Below are positions 1 through 5,130 of a stretch of 5,130 nt of DNA, one piece after another. Each line of letters starts with the position of its first letter. The stretch's first letter is position 1. The position numbers were made by a program, and so were the translations under genes. The stretch comes from Pseudomonadota bacterium (GTDB taxonomy: Bacteria; Pseudomonadota; Alphaproteobacteria; Rhizobiales; Kaistiaceae), in contig JAEWAD010000558.1 in assembly GCA_023391905.1 (NCBI GenBank), positions 1 through 5,130 on the forward strand. Reading direction: 5' to 3'. The notes beneath the pieces are model-generated. The model saw only the letters and a list, made by a program, of their open reading frames with translations. It was not told the origin of the DNA and ran no database searches.

Positions 1-260
1 CCGCCGATCAGGATCAGATGCTCGACATTGTCGCGGCGGACGAGGACGAGCCGGCGGCGCTGGTCGATCGGCAGCGCATCAAGCACGGCGAGGCGGGGCT
101 GGCGGCCGCGGGCCGGGCTGCTGCCGAGGCGGCCATTCGTGAACAGGCGGATCAGCCAGAAGACCAGCAGAATGGCCAGCAGAACCACCACCAGGGTGAT
201 CACGAACTGGGCAATGGTCGCGCCTGTGTCGCCGAACATTGGCGCCAGATAATCGTGCAT
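1..260 (-). CDS. FliO/MopB-family single-pass membrane protein, 5' part (runs off the left edge)
   Basis: Reading the minus strand from the ATG at 260-258 gives MHDYLAPMFG and then an open frame to the window edge (86 complete codons, no stop). Residues about 14-40 form one strongly hydrophobic helix rich in Val, Leu and Ile. A basic linker follows, then a beta-rich stretch at about 56-86 containing LPIDQRRRLVLVRRDNVEHL and a Gly-rich turn. A short N-terminus, one helix and then the 'RRLVLVRRD.VEHL.LIGG' pattern is typical of FliO/MopB-like proteins of alphaproteobacteria. FliO proper helps assemble the flagellar FliPQR export gate. In rhizobia such genes also lie outside flagellar clusters, and no flagellar gene is visible here, so a flagellar role is only inferred. 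The start is supported by GGGAGAA about 5 bases upstream on the minus strand. It is transcribed divergently from cckA. The C-terminal part is not in the window. Confidence 0.8.
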   Translation of the reverse strand, partial: MHDYLAPMFGDTGATIAQFVITLVVVLLAILLVFWLIRLFTNGRLGSSPARGRQPRLAVLDALPIDQRRRLVLVRRDNVEHLILIG

Positions 261-436
261 CTTATTCTCCCGACTTCCGATTCCGGTTCAGCCCGTCGCA
301 AGGCATCGAAACGGATCGAGCCTGGCACCCTCGGTGACCGGAAGCTCGATTCCGCGCATATCCGACGTTTTTCCTGCGTGCGCCGGGCCTTGGCAAGCCC
401 GCAGCACCGAACTGATCCATCAATCCCCTGATGGCG

Positions 437-451
437 TTAAGAATTCATTGA
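437..451. promoter_or_regulatory. Candidate CtrA binding site, one mismatch
   Basis: The sequence reads TTAA-N7-TTGA on the plus strand (TCAA-N7-TTAA on the minus strand). The CtrA consensus is TTAA-N7-TTAA, so this is a one-base mismatch with correct spacing. On the minus strand the intact half continues as TTAAC, the favoured form of the half-site. It lies 177 bases from the FliO-like start and about 320 bases from the cckA start. The TTGACC at 448-453, which overlaps the right half, resembles a sigma-70 -35 box, but no matching -10 is visible at 16-19 bases. CtrA is the final target of CckA, so a site here would close a feedback loop. Confidence 0.35.
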
Positions 452-490
452 CCATGACTTTGGCAGAATCCAGTGGATTCGTACCCACGG

Positions 491-520
491 GGCGCGAGGC
501 CATGCATCGCGTGGCGCGCC
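491..520. repeat. Interrupted stem-loop in the intergenic region
   Basis: GGCGC (491-495) pairs with GCGCC (516-520). After a 3-base bulge (496-498), 499-504 pairs with 510-515 in six pairs including one G-T, closing a 5-base loop (505-509). No T-run follows, so it does not look like an intrinsic terminator. The right arm overlaps a direct repeat of CGCGTGGCG (508-516) and CGCGTGACG (520-528), which are 12 bases apart and match at 8 of 9 positions. This could be an operator or a leader RNA structure. No function can be assigned. Confidence 0.35.
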
Positions 521-605
521 GCGTGACGATTCCCGTTCCGGCCTGATAGGGGGCGAGCTGGCCGATTCCGTGGCAGAGGCAGGAACGGGGGACACGGATT
601 GCTGT

Positions 606-631
606 CGAATTCCGCGCTCGCGTTGAATTCG
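606..631. repeat. Inverted repeat CGAATTC-N12-GAATTCG
   Basis: CGAATTC at 606-612 and GAATTCG at 625-631 form an inverted repeat with a 12-base spacer. A third GAATTC lies at 441-446 inside the CtrA-like box, and I see no GAATTC elsewhere in the window. The arrangement could be a dimeric regulator operator between the candidate regulatory region and the cckA start. Because GAATTC is itself a palindrome, chance clustering in a less GC-rich stretch is a serious alternative. Confidence 0.3.
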
Positions 632-763
632 GGGGCGATCCTCAGCATTCTGCCTGCTACATGCGGTGCGTGGCGATTCTTCGTCGCCGCCAGGGATTTT
701 CCGGGACCGAGAAGAAGATGGGGCAGACCGGGGTGCAAGGGTTCGTGCCGCACAGATCGGGCC

Positions 764-769
764 GGGTGA
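764..769 (+). promoter_or_regulatory. Ribosome binding site deciding the cckA start
   Basis: GGGTGA ends 4 bases before the ATG at 774. No comparable purine-rich sequence stands before the in-frame GTG at 666, and the extra 36 residues look like non-coding translation, so this site supports the shorter product. Confidence 0.45.
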
Positions 770-773
770 CGGC

Positions 774-3314
774 ATGACCGAGAACAGCCAGAAGACGCCG
801 CGCCGCGCGCTGGTCGACCGCTCCGATCGTCCGACCGGGATCGGCCGGCTGCTGGTGCTCGCCGGCTGCCTGGTCGGTGCGGCGCTCGCCTTCGCGCTGC
901 TGCCGCCGGAAGCGGCCGAACCCTTCATCTTCGCCCTGCTCGGGCTGCTCGCCGTGGTCGGCGTGTTCACGCTGTTCGCGGCGGCGATCGGGCTCCTGCG
1001 TTTCAGCGGCCGCTCGCCGCGCGACGAGCTCGGGCGCGGCTTCATCGATTCCATGGCCGACGGCCTCGTCATCACCGATCGCGACAGCCGCATCCTCTAT
1101 GCCAATGCCGCCTACGCCGACCTGATCGGCGCCGACGAGGCGAAGGACGTCCGCGTCGTCGAGCGGGTGTTCTCGGCCGACCAGGCGGCGAGCGAGGCGA
1201 TCTACCGGCTGTCGCAGTCGATCCGCGACGGCCGCACCGCGGTCGAGGAAGTGCGCATGCCGAGCCCGCTGGCCGGGCCGGCCGGCGGCCCGCCGCGCTG
1301 GTATCGCATCCGCGTGCGGCCCGTGCGCACCGGCGAGGAGCCGGACCGCGTCCTGACCGCCTGGCAGATCGCCGACGTCACCAGCGATCGCGCCCAGCAG
1401 GAGAACGTCTTCCAGGACCTGCAGCACGCGATCGACTATCTCGACCACGCGCCGGCGGGCTTCTTCTCGGCCGAGCCGGATGGCCGCATCGTCTATCTGA
1501 ACGCGACGCTCGCCGACTGGCTCGGCATCGATCTCGCCTTCTTCAAGTCGGGCACGCTGACGCTTTCCGACATCGTGCGCGGCGACGGCGCGGCGCTGCT
1601 GTCGGTCGGCCGCGAGTGCGGCGGCGAGACGCGGACGGAGACGATCGATCTCGACCTCGTCAAGCAGAACGGCCAGAGCCTGCCGGTGCGGCTGTTGCAT
1701 CGGGTTCCCTTCGCCGGCGACGGCGCGCCGGGGGCAACGCGCACGGTCGTGCTCAACCGCGGCCCCGGCGAGGAGCTCTCGGAGGCGCTGCGCGCGGCCG
1801 AGGTTCGCTTCACGCGCTTCTTCAACCACACGCCCTTCGCCATCGCCTCGATCGACAAGTCCGGCCGTATCGGCCGCACCAACGCGCCCTTCGCGCGGCT
1901 GTTCGGGCCGATCAAGTCGGAAGGCGGCGCGCGCACGCGGCTGATCGACCTCGTTGCCGAGGGCGAGCGCCCGGCGCTGGAAGTCGCGCTCGAGACCGCC
2001 GCCGGCGGCCGCAGCGAGATCGCGCCGGTCGACACGACGATCCCGGGCCATGGCGAGCGCAGCGTGCGCTTCTATGTGTCGGCGGTCGACGAGGACGCCA
2101 CCGATCGCGAGATCGCGACCGTCTATGCGCTGGAGACGACCGAGCAGCGGGCGCTCGAGCTGCAATTCTCGCAAAGCCAGAAGATGCAGGCGATCGGCCA
2201 GCTGGCCGGCGGCGTCGCGCACGACTTCAACAACGTGCTGACGGCGATCATCGGCTTCTCCGACCTCCTGCTCGCCAACCACCGGCCCAGCGACCCGTCC
2301 TTCCAGGACATCATGAACATCAAGCAGAACGCCAACCGCGCCGCCGGCCTGGTCCGGCAGCTGCTGGCGTTCTCGCGCCGCCAGACGCTGCGCCCGCAGG
2401 TGCTGGCGATGGGCGACGTGCTGTCCGATCTGTCGATCCTGCTGGAGCGGCTGCTTGGCGAGAAGGTCAAGCTGCAGCTCGTGCATGGGCGCGACGTCTG
2501 GCCGATCAAGGCGGATTTGAACCAGTTCGAGCAGGTGGTGATCAACCTCGCGGTCAATGCCCGCGACGCCATGCCGAAGGGCGGCACGCTGACGATCCGC
2601 ACCCGCAACGTCACGCCGGACGAGGTCGCCGCCTTCCACTACAAGCCGCTGCCGCCGGCGGACTATGTCCTGATCGAGGTCGAGGATACAGGAACCGGCA
2701 TTCCGCCCGAGGTGCAGTCGAAGATCTTCGAGCCGTTCTTCTCGACCAAGGATGTCGGCAAGGGGACGGGCCTCGGCCTGTCGACCGTCTACGGCATCGT
2801 CAAGCAGACCGGCGCGCATATCTATTTCGACAGCGAGACGGATGTCGGAACGACCTTCCGCATCTTCATGCCGCGCCATGTCCCGGCCGTCTCGGCCAAG
2901 CCGGAGGCCGTCGCCGAGAAGGCGCCCGAGATCGCCGATCTCACGGGCAGCGCCAGCATCCTGCTCGTCGAGGACGAGGAGGCGGTCCGAAGCTTCGCCG
3001 CCAGGGCGCTCGCTTCGCGCGGCTACACGGTGCACGAGGCCACCTCCGGCGTCGAGGCGCTCGAGGTGATGCGCGAGACCGGCGGATCGATCGACCTGGT
3101 CGTCTCCGACGTCGTCATGCCCGAACTCGACGGCCCGTCGCTGCTGCGCGAGCTGCGCAAGGAGCGGCCGGACCTGAAGATCATCTTCGTGTCGGGCTAT
3201 GCCGAGGATGCCTTCGCCCGCAACCTGCCGGATGGCGAGACCTTCAACTTCCTGCCGAAGCCGTTCTCGCTCAAGCAGCTGGCGACCGCGGTCAAGGAAG
3301 CGCTCGGTCACTGA
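774..3314 (+). CDS. cckA: Hybrid sensor histidine kinase CckA (cell-cycle kinase)
   Basis: A membrane hybrid kinase of 846 residues. By family knowledge it autophosphorylates, passes phosphate to its receiver and then through ChpT to CtrA and CpdR, controlling the cell cycle. Visible parts: hydrophobic helices at about 24-43 and 51-76; PAS-like regions at about 90-205, 212-330 and 335-455; HisKA with AGGVAHDFNN, the phospho-His being H483; HATPase_c with N-box NLAVNARDAM (591-600), DTGTGIP from D638, and GKGTGLGL (662-669 region); a receiver from about 727 with acidic pocket E733/D734, phospho-acceptor D779 in SDVVMPELDG, S807 and K829. The ending FVSGYAEDAF...LPKPFSLKQLA is characteristic of CckA. 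Residues Y673, K677 and I683 match, from memory, cyclic-di-GMP contacts of Caulobacter CckA. The ATG at 774 is preferred because GGGTGA lies 4 bases upstream; an in-frame GTG at 666 would add 36 unremarkable residues. It is larger than Caulobacter CckA (about 690), as usual in rhizobial relatives with an extra PAS. Confidence 0.93.
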   Translation: MTENSQKTPRRALVDRSDRPTGIGRLLVLAGCLVGAALAFALLPPEAAEPFIFALLGLLAVVGVFTLFAAAIGLLRFSGRSPRDELGRGFIDSMADGLVITDRDSRILYANAAYADLIGADEAKDVRVVERVFSADQAASEAIYRLSQSIRDGRTAVEEVRMPSPLAGPAGGPPRWYRIRVRPVRTGEEPDRVLTAWQIADVTSDRAQQENVFQDLQHAIDYLDHAPAGFFSAEPDGRIVYLNATLADWLGIDLAFFKSGTLTLSDIVRGDGAALLSVGRECGGETRTETIDLDLVKQNGQSLPVRLLHRVPFAGDGAPGATRTVVLNRGPGEELSEALRAAEVRFTRFFNHTPFAIASIDKSGRIGRTNAPFARLFGPIKSEGGARTRLIDLVAEGERPALEVALETAAGGRSEIAPVDTTIPGHGERSVRFYVSAVDEDATDREIATVYALETTEQRALELQFSQSQKMQAIGQLAGGVAHDFNNVLTAIIGFSDLLLANHRPSDPSFQDIMNIKQNANRAAGLVRQLLAFSRRQTLRPQVLAMGDVLSDLSILLERLLGEKVKLQLVHGRDVWPIKADLNQFEQVVINLAVNARDAMPKGGTLTIRTRNVTPDEVAAFHYKPLPPADYVLIEVEDTGTGIPPEVQSKIFEPFFSTKDVGKGTGLGLSTVYGIVKQTGAHIYFDSETDVGTTFRIFMPRHVPAVSAKPEAVAEKAPEIADLTGSASILLVEDEEAVRSFAARALASRGYTVHEATSGVEALEVMRETGGSIDLVVSDVVMPELDGPSLLRELRKERPDLKIIFVSGYAEDAFARNLPDGETFNFLPKPFSLKQLATAVKEALGH

Positions 3315-3315
3315 C

Positions 3316-3343
3316 GCGCCCGCCGGCCGCGTGCCGGCGGCGC
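3316..3343 (+). terminator. GC-rich hairpin after cckA, probable terminator without T-tail
   Basis: Beginning two bases after the cckA stop, positions 3320-3327 pair perfectly with 3333-3340 (8 GC pairs, loop CGCGT at 3328-3332). After a single unpaired C at 3319, three more pairs form (3316-3318 with 3341-3343). The stem is very stable, but the following bases (AGCCAAACG) contain no T-run. It may act as a weak or factor-dependent terminator, or as a 3' stabilising hairpin. Its position suggests that the cckA transcript ends here and the P450 gene is expressed separately. Confidence 0.45.
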
Positions 3344-3358
3344 AGCCAAACGCCGCGC

Positions 3359-3387
3359 TTGCCAAGCCGCGCCCGGCCGCCGAAAAT
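3359..3387 (+). promoter_or_regulatory. Candidate sigma-70-type promoter for the P450 operon
   Basis: TTGCCA (3359-3364, 5 of 6 to TTGACA) is separated by 17 bases from GAAAAT (3382-3387, 4 of 6 to TATAAT). This would place the transcript start near 3394 and leave a leader of under 30 bases before the P450 start. The -10 element lies in the loop of a small inverted repeat, CCGCC (3377-3381) and GGCGG (3388-3392). It is the best candidate in the 106-bp gap, but it is found by eye and the -10 match is weak. Confidence 0.3.
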
Positions 3388-3420
3388 GGCGGTTCAGATT
3401 TTAAACTCGGAATGATCTTC

Positions 3421-4704
3421 ATGAACGATGGAAGCGCGCTCGGCCAAGCGGCGGCGGCGCAGGCCCTGCCGGTCCGGATCGACCCGGCCACGCGACGCGT
3501 CTCGATCGACGCCAAGGATCCGGCCTTCTTTCAGAACCCCTATCCGGTCTTCGAGGCGATCCGCGCCGTGGCCCCGGTGTTCTTCTGGGAGGAGCCCGGC
3601 GTCTGGTGCTTCCTCGACGCGGACGACGTCAACGCCATCTACCGCGATCGCCGCTTCGGCCGCGAGATCCTGCATGTGGCGACCCGCGAGGAGCTCGGCA
3701 TCCCCGAGATCCCGGCCCATCTGAAACCGTTCTACGACGTCGACAATCTCTCGATGCTGGAGCGCGAGCCGCCGGTGCACACGCGGCTGCGCACCCTCGT
3801 CAACCGCGCCTTCGTCTCGCGCCAGATCGAGCGGCTGCGCCCGCGCATCGCCGCGCTCTGCAACGAATTGATCGACGGCTTCGAGGCGAAGGGCAGCGCC
3901 GACCTGATCGAGGCATATGCGACGCCGATCCCGATCACCGTCATCGCCGAGATCCTCGGCGTGCCGGTCGAGCGGGCGCCGGACCTGCTCGCCTGGTCGC
4001 ATGCCATGGTCGGCATGTACCAGCTCGGCCGCACCCGCGCGATGGAAGACGCCGCCGTCGAAGCGACGCTCGCCTTCTCCGCCTTCCTGCGCGCCTATGT
4101 CGAGGAGCGGCGCGGCAAGCCGGGTGACGACCTGATCAGCCAGCTGATCGCCGCCGAGGAGCAGGGTGAGAAGCTCTCCGAGGACGAGCTGATCACGACC
4201 TGCATCCTGCTCTTGAACGCCGGCCACGAGGCGACGGTGCACGCGATCGGCAATGGCGTGCGCGCCATTCTCCAGTCCGGCGCCGAGCCGAAGGCGCTGT
4301 TCGCTTCCGACGAGGCGACGGCCGCGGCGGTCGAGGAGTGCCTGCGCTACGATCCGCCGCTGCACATGTTCATGCGCTACGCGCTGGAGGACATGGAATA
4401 TGGCGGGCTCTCGCTGAAGAAGGGCCAGCAGGTCGGGCTGATGCTCGGCGCGGCGAACCGCGATCCCGCGCGCTACGTCGCCGCCGACCGCTTCGACGCC
4501 GGGCGTGAGCCGAAGCCGCATGTCTCCTTCGGCCTCGGCATTCATTTCTGCATCGGCGCGCCGCTGGCGCGGCTCGAGATGCAGGTGGCGCTGCCGATCC
4601 TGTTCGAGCGCCTGCCGGGGCTGCGCTTCGCCGGCGCGCCGAGCTATCGCGACGCCTATCACTTCCACGGCCTCGATGGCCTGCAACTCGCATGGGACCG
4701 CTGA
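3421..4704 (+). CDS. Cytochrome P450 monooxygenase, soluble bacterial type
   Basis: A 427-residue bacterial P450, which should use electrons from a ferredoxin to insert oxygen into an organic substrate. Visible motifs: C-helix H120xxxR124 in PPVHTRLR (heme propionate contacts); I-helix AGHEAT at 267-272; K-helix E306xxR309 in EECLRYDPP; R319 in FMRYALED; H367; and heme loop FGLGIHFCIGAPLARLE with the iron ligand C377. There is no signal peptide or N-terminal membrane anchor, so it is cytoplasmic. The I-helix carries Ala271 where most P450s have the conserved oxygen-activating Thr, with Thr272 next to it, similar to AGFEAS in EryF (CYP107A1). I choose the ATG at 3421 because GGA at 3409-3411 is well spaced for it; an ATG at 3412 has no room for a binding site. 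Its stop overlaps the start of the next gene. No ferredoxin or reductase is visible in the window. The substrate and CYP family cannot be named from sequence reading alone. Confidence 0.93.
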   Translation: MNDGSALGQAAAAQALPVRIDPATRRVSIDAKDPAFFQNPYPVFEAIRAVAPVFFWEEPGVWCFLDADDVNAIYRDRRFGREILHVATREELGIPEIPAHLKPFYDVDNLSMLEREPPVHTRLRTLVNRAFVSRQIERLRPRIAALCNELIDGFEAKGSADLIEAYATPIPITVIAEILGVPVERAPDLLAWSHAMVGMYQLGRTRAMEDAAVEATLAFSAFLRAYVEERRGKPGDDLISQLIAAEEQGEKLSEDELITTCILLLNAGHEATVHAIGNGVRAILQSGAEPKALFASDEATAAAVEECLRYDPPLHMFMRYALEDMEYGGLSLKKGQQVGLMLGAANRDPARYVAADRFDAGREPKPHVSFGLGIHFCIGAPLARLEMQVALPILFERLPGLRFAGAPSYRDAYHFHGLDGLQLAWDR

Positions 4705-5093
4705 TGCCGCGTCCAAGCCGCCGCCGTATCGCCATTCTCGCCGCGCTGGTGTCGCCCTTTCTGGCGGTGACGGCAGCCGGTGCCCAGCAGGTCGTCGACG
4801 GTTCGACCGGGGATCTCGATCCGGCGCTCACGAGCGCGATCACCAAGCTCGCGACGCGGGATTTCGCGGCGCCGGCCGACGCGCAGCTGCGCGGCGTCCA
4901 CCTTTCCAAGGCGCGCAACGGCCGTGGCTATTGCGGCCAGGTGGCGGTCGGCCCGGGTGCGGATTTCGTGCCGTTCCACGCGATCATCGAGGCGGACGGC
5001 ACGGCTTCGCTGCTGCGCCTCTCCGATGCGACCGACCCGGCGGACCGGGAGGTGGCCATTCGCCTGCTTACCAATTTCGGTTGTCTGGAGTAG
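4704..5093 (+). CDS. Small secreted protein of unknown function, coupled to the P450
   Basis: A 129-residue protein starting MPRPSRRRIAILAALV. It has a typical Sec signal peptide: a basic n-region (RPSRRR), a hydrophobic core at about 9-24, and a likely AGA|QQ cleavage after residue 27, so the mature protein should be periplasmic or exported. There is no lipobox Cys. The mature part has two cysteines, C77 in GRGYCGQV and C127 in NFGC near the C-terminus, which could form one disulfide. The stretch YCGQVAVG...FVPFHAII resembles small exported proteins common in alphaproteobacteria, but I cannot name a family. Its ATG shares the A of the P450 stop (TGATG), indicating translational coupling, with GGGA at 4694-4697 as a possible binding site. 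An in-frame ATG at 4692 would add four residues and is less likely. Codon use matches the P450. Confidence 0.8.
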   Translation: MPRPSRRRIAILAALVSPFLAVTAAGAQQVVDGSTGDLDPALTSAITKLATRDFAAPADAQLRGVHLSKARNGRGYCGQVAVGPGADFVPFHAIIEADGTASLLRLSDATDPADREVAIRLLTNFGCLE

Positions 5094-5097
5094 AAGG
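5093..5097 (+). promoter_or_regulatory. Shine-Dalgarno GAAGG for the gene at 5103
   Basis: GAAGG overlaps the last base of the upstream TAG stop and sits 5 bases before the ATG at 5103. It is one of the clearest ribosome binding sites in the window and is the main evidence that the truncated right-edge frame is a real gene. Confidence 0.6.
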
Positions 5098-5102
5098 CGA
5101 GC

Positions 5103-5130
5103 ATGATCGAAGGACAACCCAGTGCTACCG
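5103..5130 (+). CDS. Start of a further gene, possibly a SAM-dependent methyltransferase (runs off the right edge)
   Basis: The ATG at 5103 is preceded by GAAGG at 5093-5097 with 5-base spacing and lies only 9 bases after the stop of the secreted-protein gene, so it is very likely the third gene of the operon. Only nine residues are visible (MIEGQPSAT). The N-terminal pattern 'M...PS.TA' is common in leucine-carboxyl-methyltransferase-like SAM methyltransferases, which makes that family a guess worth testing and no more. That a gene starts here is well supported; its product is not. Confidence 0.5.

Larger units (their letters stand above)
279..679. promoter_or_regulatory. Cluster of seven GANTC (CcrM methylation) sites upstream of cckA
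   Basis: GANTC occurs at 279-283, 348-352, 466-470, 476-480, 528-532, 564-568 and 675-679, seven times in 401 bases. Reading the rest of the window by eye I find only one more, at 1047-1051 inside cckA. In alphaproteobacteria GANTC is methylated at adenine by CcrM, and the methylation state tunes promoters bound by GcrA. The location between divergent genes, one of them the cell-cycle kinase, makes a regulatory role plausible, but this is inference. Several sites sit in a shared longer word: CGATTCCG at 278-285, 347-354 and 563-570, and CGATTCCC at 527-534, all in the same orientation. Confidence 0.55.
261..773. other. 513-bp divergent intergenic region, no convincing gene
   Basis: This is the space between the divergent FliO-like gene and cckA. 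It is visibly less GC-rich than the flanking genes and carries short AT-containing words (TTAAGAATTC, GAATTC, GATTC) that are nearly absent from the coding parts. Frames open here (for example 334-546 plus) translate to low-complexity peptides with no recognisable domain and no good ribosome binding site. I therefore read the whole stretch as regulatory DNA plus 5' untranslated leaders. It contains the GANTC cluster, CtrA-like box, stem-loop and GAATTC repeats listed separately. I see no tRNA, rRNA or recognised riboswitch in it. Confidence 0.7.

Noticed and set aside
18..431. A plus-strand open frame of 137 codons at the left edge
   Set aside because: It lies opposite the FliO-like gene, which has a clear membrane helix, family motif and ribosome binding site on the minus strand. 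The plus-strand product is Gln/Ala/Arg-rich without features.
448..480. Sigma-70 promoter with TTGACC at 448-453 as -35
   Set aside because: No acceptable -10 at 16-19 bases downstream. The sequence is better accounted for as part of the CtrA-like box.
334..546. A 70-codon plus-strand frame inside the intergenic region
   Set aside because: No ribosome binding site, no domain, mixed composition, and it runs over the CtrA-like box and GANTC sites.
599..628. Promoter TTGCTG with TTGAAT at 18-base spacing ahead of cckA
   Set aside because: Only 3 of 6 and 4 of 6 matches; too weak to list as a feature.
666..773. N-terminal extension of CckA from the GTG at 666
   Set aside because: The 36 added residues look like untranslated leader, no binding site precedes the GTG, and the ATG at 774 has GGGTGA and gives the usual short cytoplasmic tail before the first membrane helix.
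1616..3415. A 599-codon plus-strand frame overlapping cckA
   Set aside because: Out-of-frame Arg/Ala/Gly-rich translation with no domains; cckA occupies the region with all catalytic motifs intact.
657..3515. A 952-codon open frame on the minus strand opposite all of cckA
   Set aside because: It is in codon register with cckA, so its stops would need TTA, CTA or TCA codons in cckA, which GC-rich codon use avoids. The product is Arg/Asp/Ala-rich with no domain, whereas the plus strand gives a full CckA.
3394..4716. A 440-codon open frame on the minus strand opposite the P450
   Set aside because: Same explanation: codon-register shadow of a GC-rich gene. Composition is low-complexity with no recognisable motif.
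1..5130. CRISPR array, insertion sequence, tRNA, rRNA or prophage attachment site
   Set aside because: No regularly spaced repeats, terminal inverted repeats with transposase, cloverleaf-like sequence or integrase seen on either strand.

Overview
The window comes from a GC-rich alphaproteobacterium, most likely of the Hyphomicrobiales (Rhizobiales). The evidence is a CckA-type hybrid histidine kinase with the diagnostic HDFNN phosphorylation motif and a CckA-like receiver, a FliO/MopB-family membrane protein of the kind seen in this group, strong GC-ending codon use, and a cluster of GANTC sites (the CcrM methylation sequence) upstream of cckA.

Layout. Positions 1-260 (minus strand) hold the 5' part of a small FliO/MopB-like membrane protein that runs off the left edge. 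Positions 261-773 are a 513-bp divergent intergenic region with no convincing gene. It is rich in candidate regulatory structure: seven of the eight GANTC sites in the window, one near-match to a CtrA box, an interrupted stem-loop and three GAATTC palindromes. Positions 774-3314 (plus) encode CckA, with two membrane helices, three PAS-like regions, HisKA, HATPase_c and a receiver. A strong GC hairpin follows its stop. Positions 3421-4704 (plus) encode a soluble cytochrome P450. It overlaps by one base (TGATG) a 129-residue secreted protein of unknown function at 4704-5093. Nine bases later another gene starts at 5103 and runs off the right edge; its first nine residues weakly suggest a SAM-dependent methyltransferase.

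How it works together. The left half is a cell-cycle control locus. By family knowledge CckA feeds phosphate through ChpT to CtrA and CpdR. The GANTC cluster and the CtrA-like box suggest that CcrM/GcrA and CtrA may act back on this locus. The right half looks like a separate accessory operon (P450, exported protein, possible methyltransferase), with its own candidate promoter in the 106-bp gap after cckA.

Nothing here proves a wholly new system. The items most worth checking are the GANTC cluster with its repeated CGATTCC octamers, the P450 whose usual I-helix threonine is alanine, and the small secreted protein translationally coupled to that P450.
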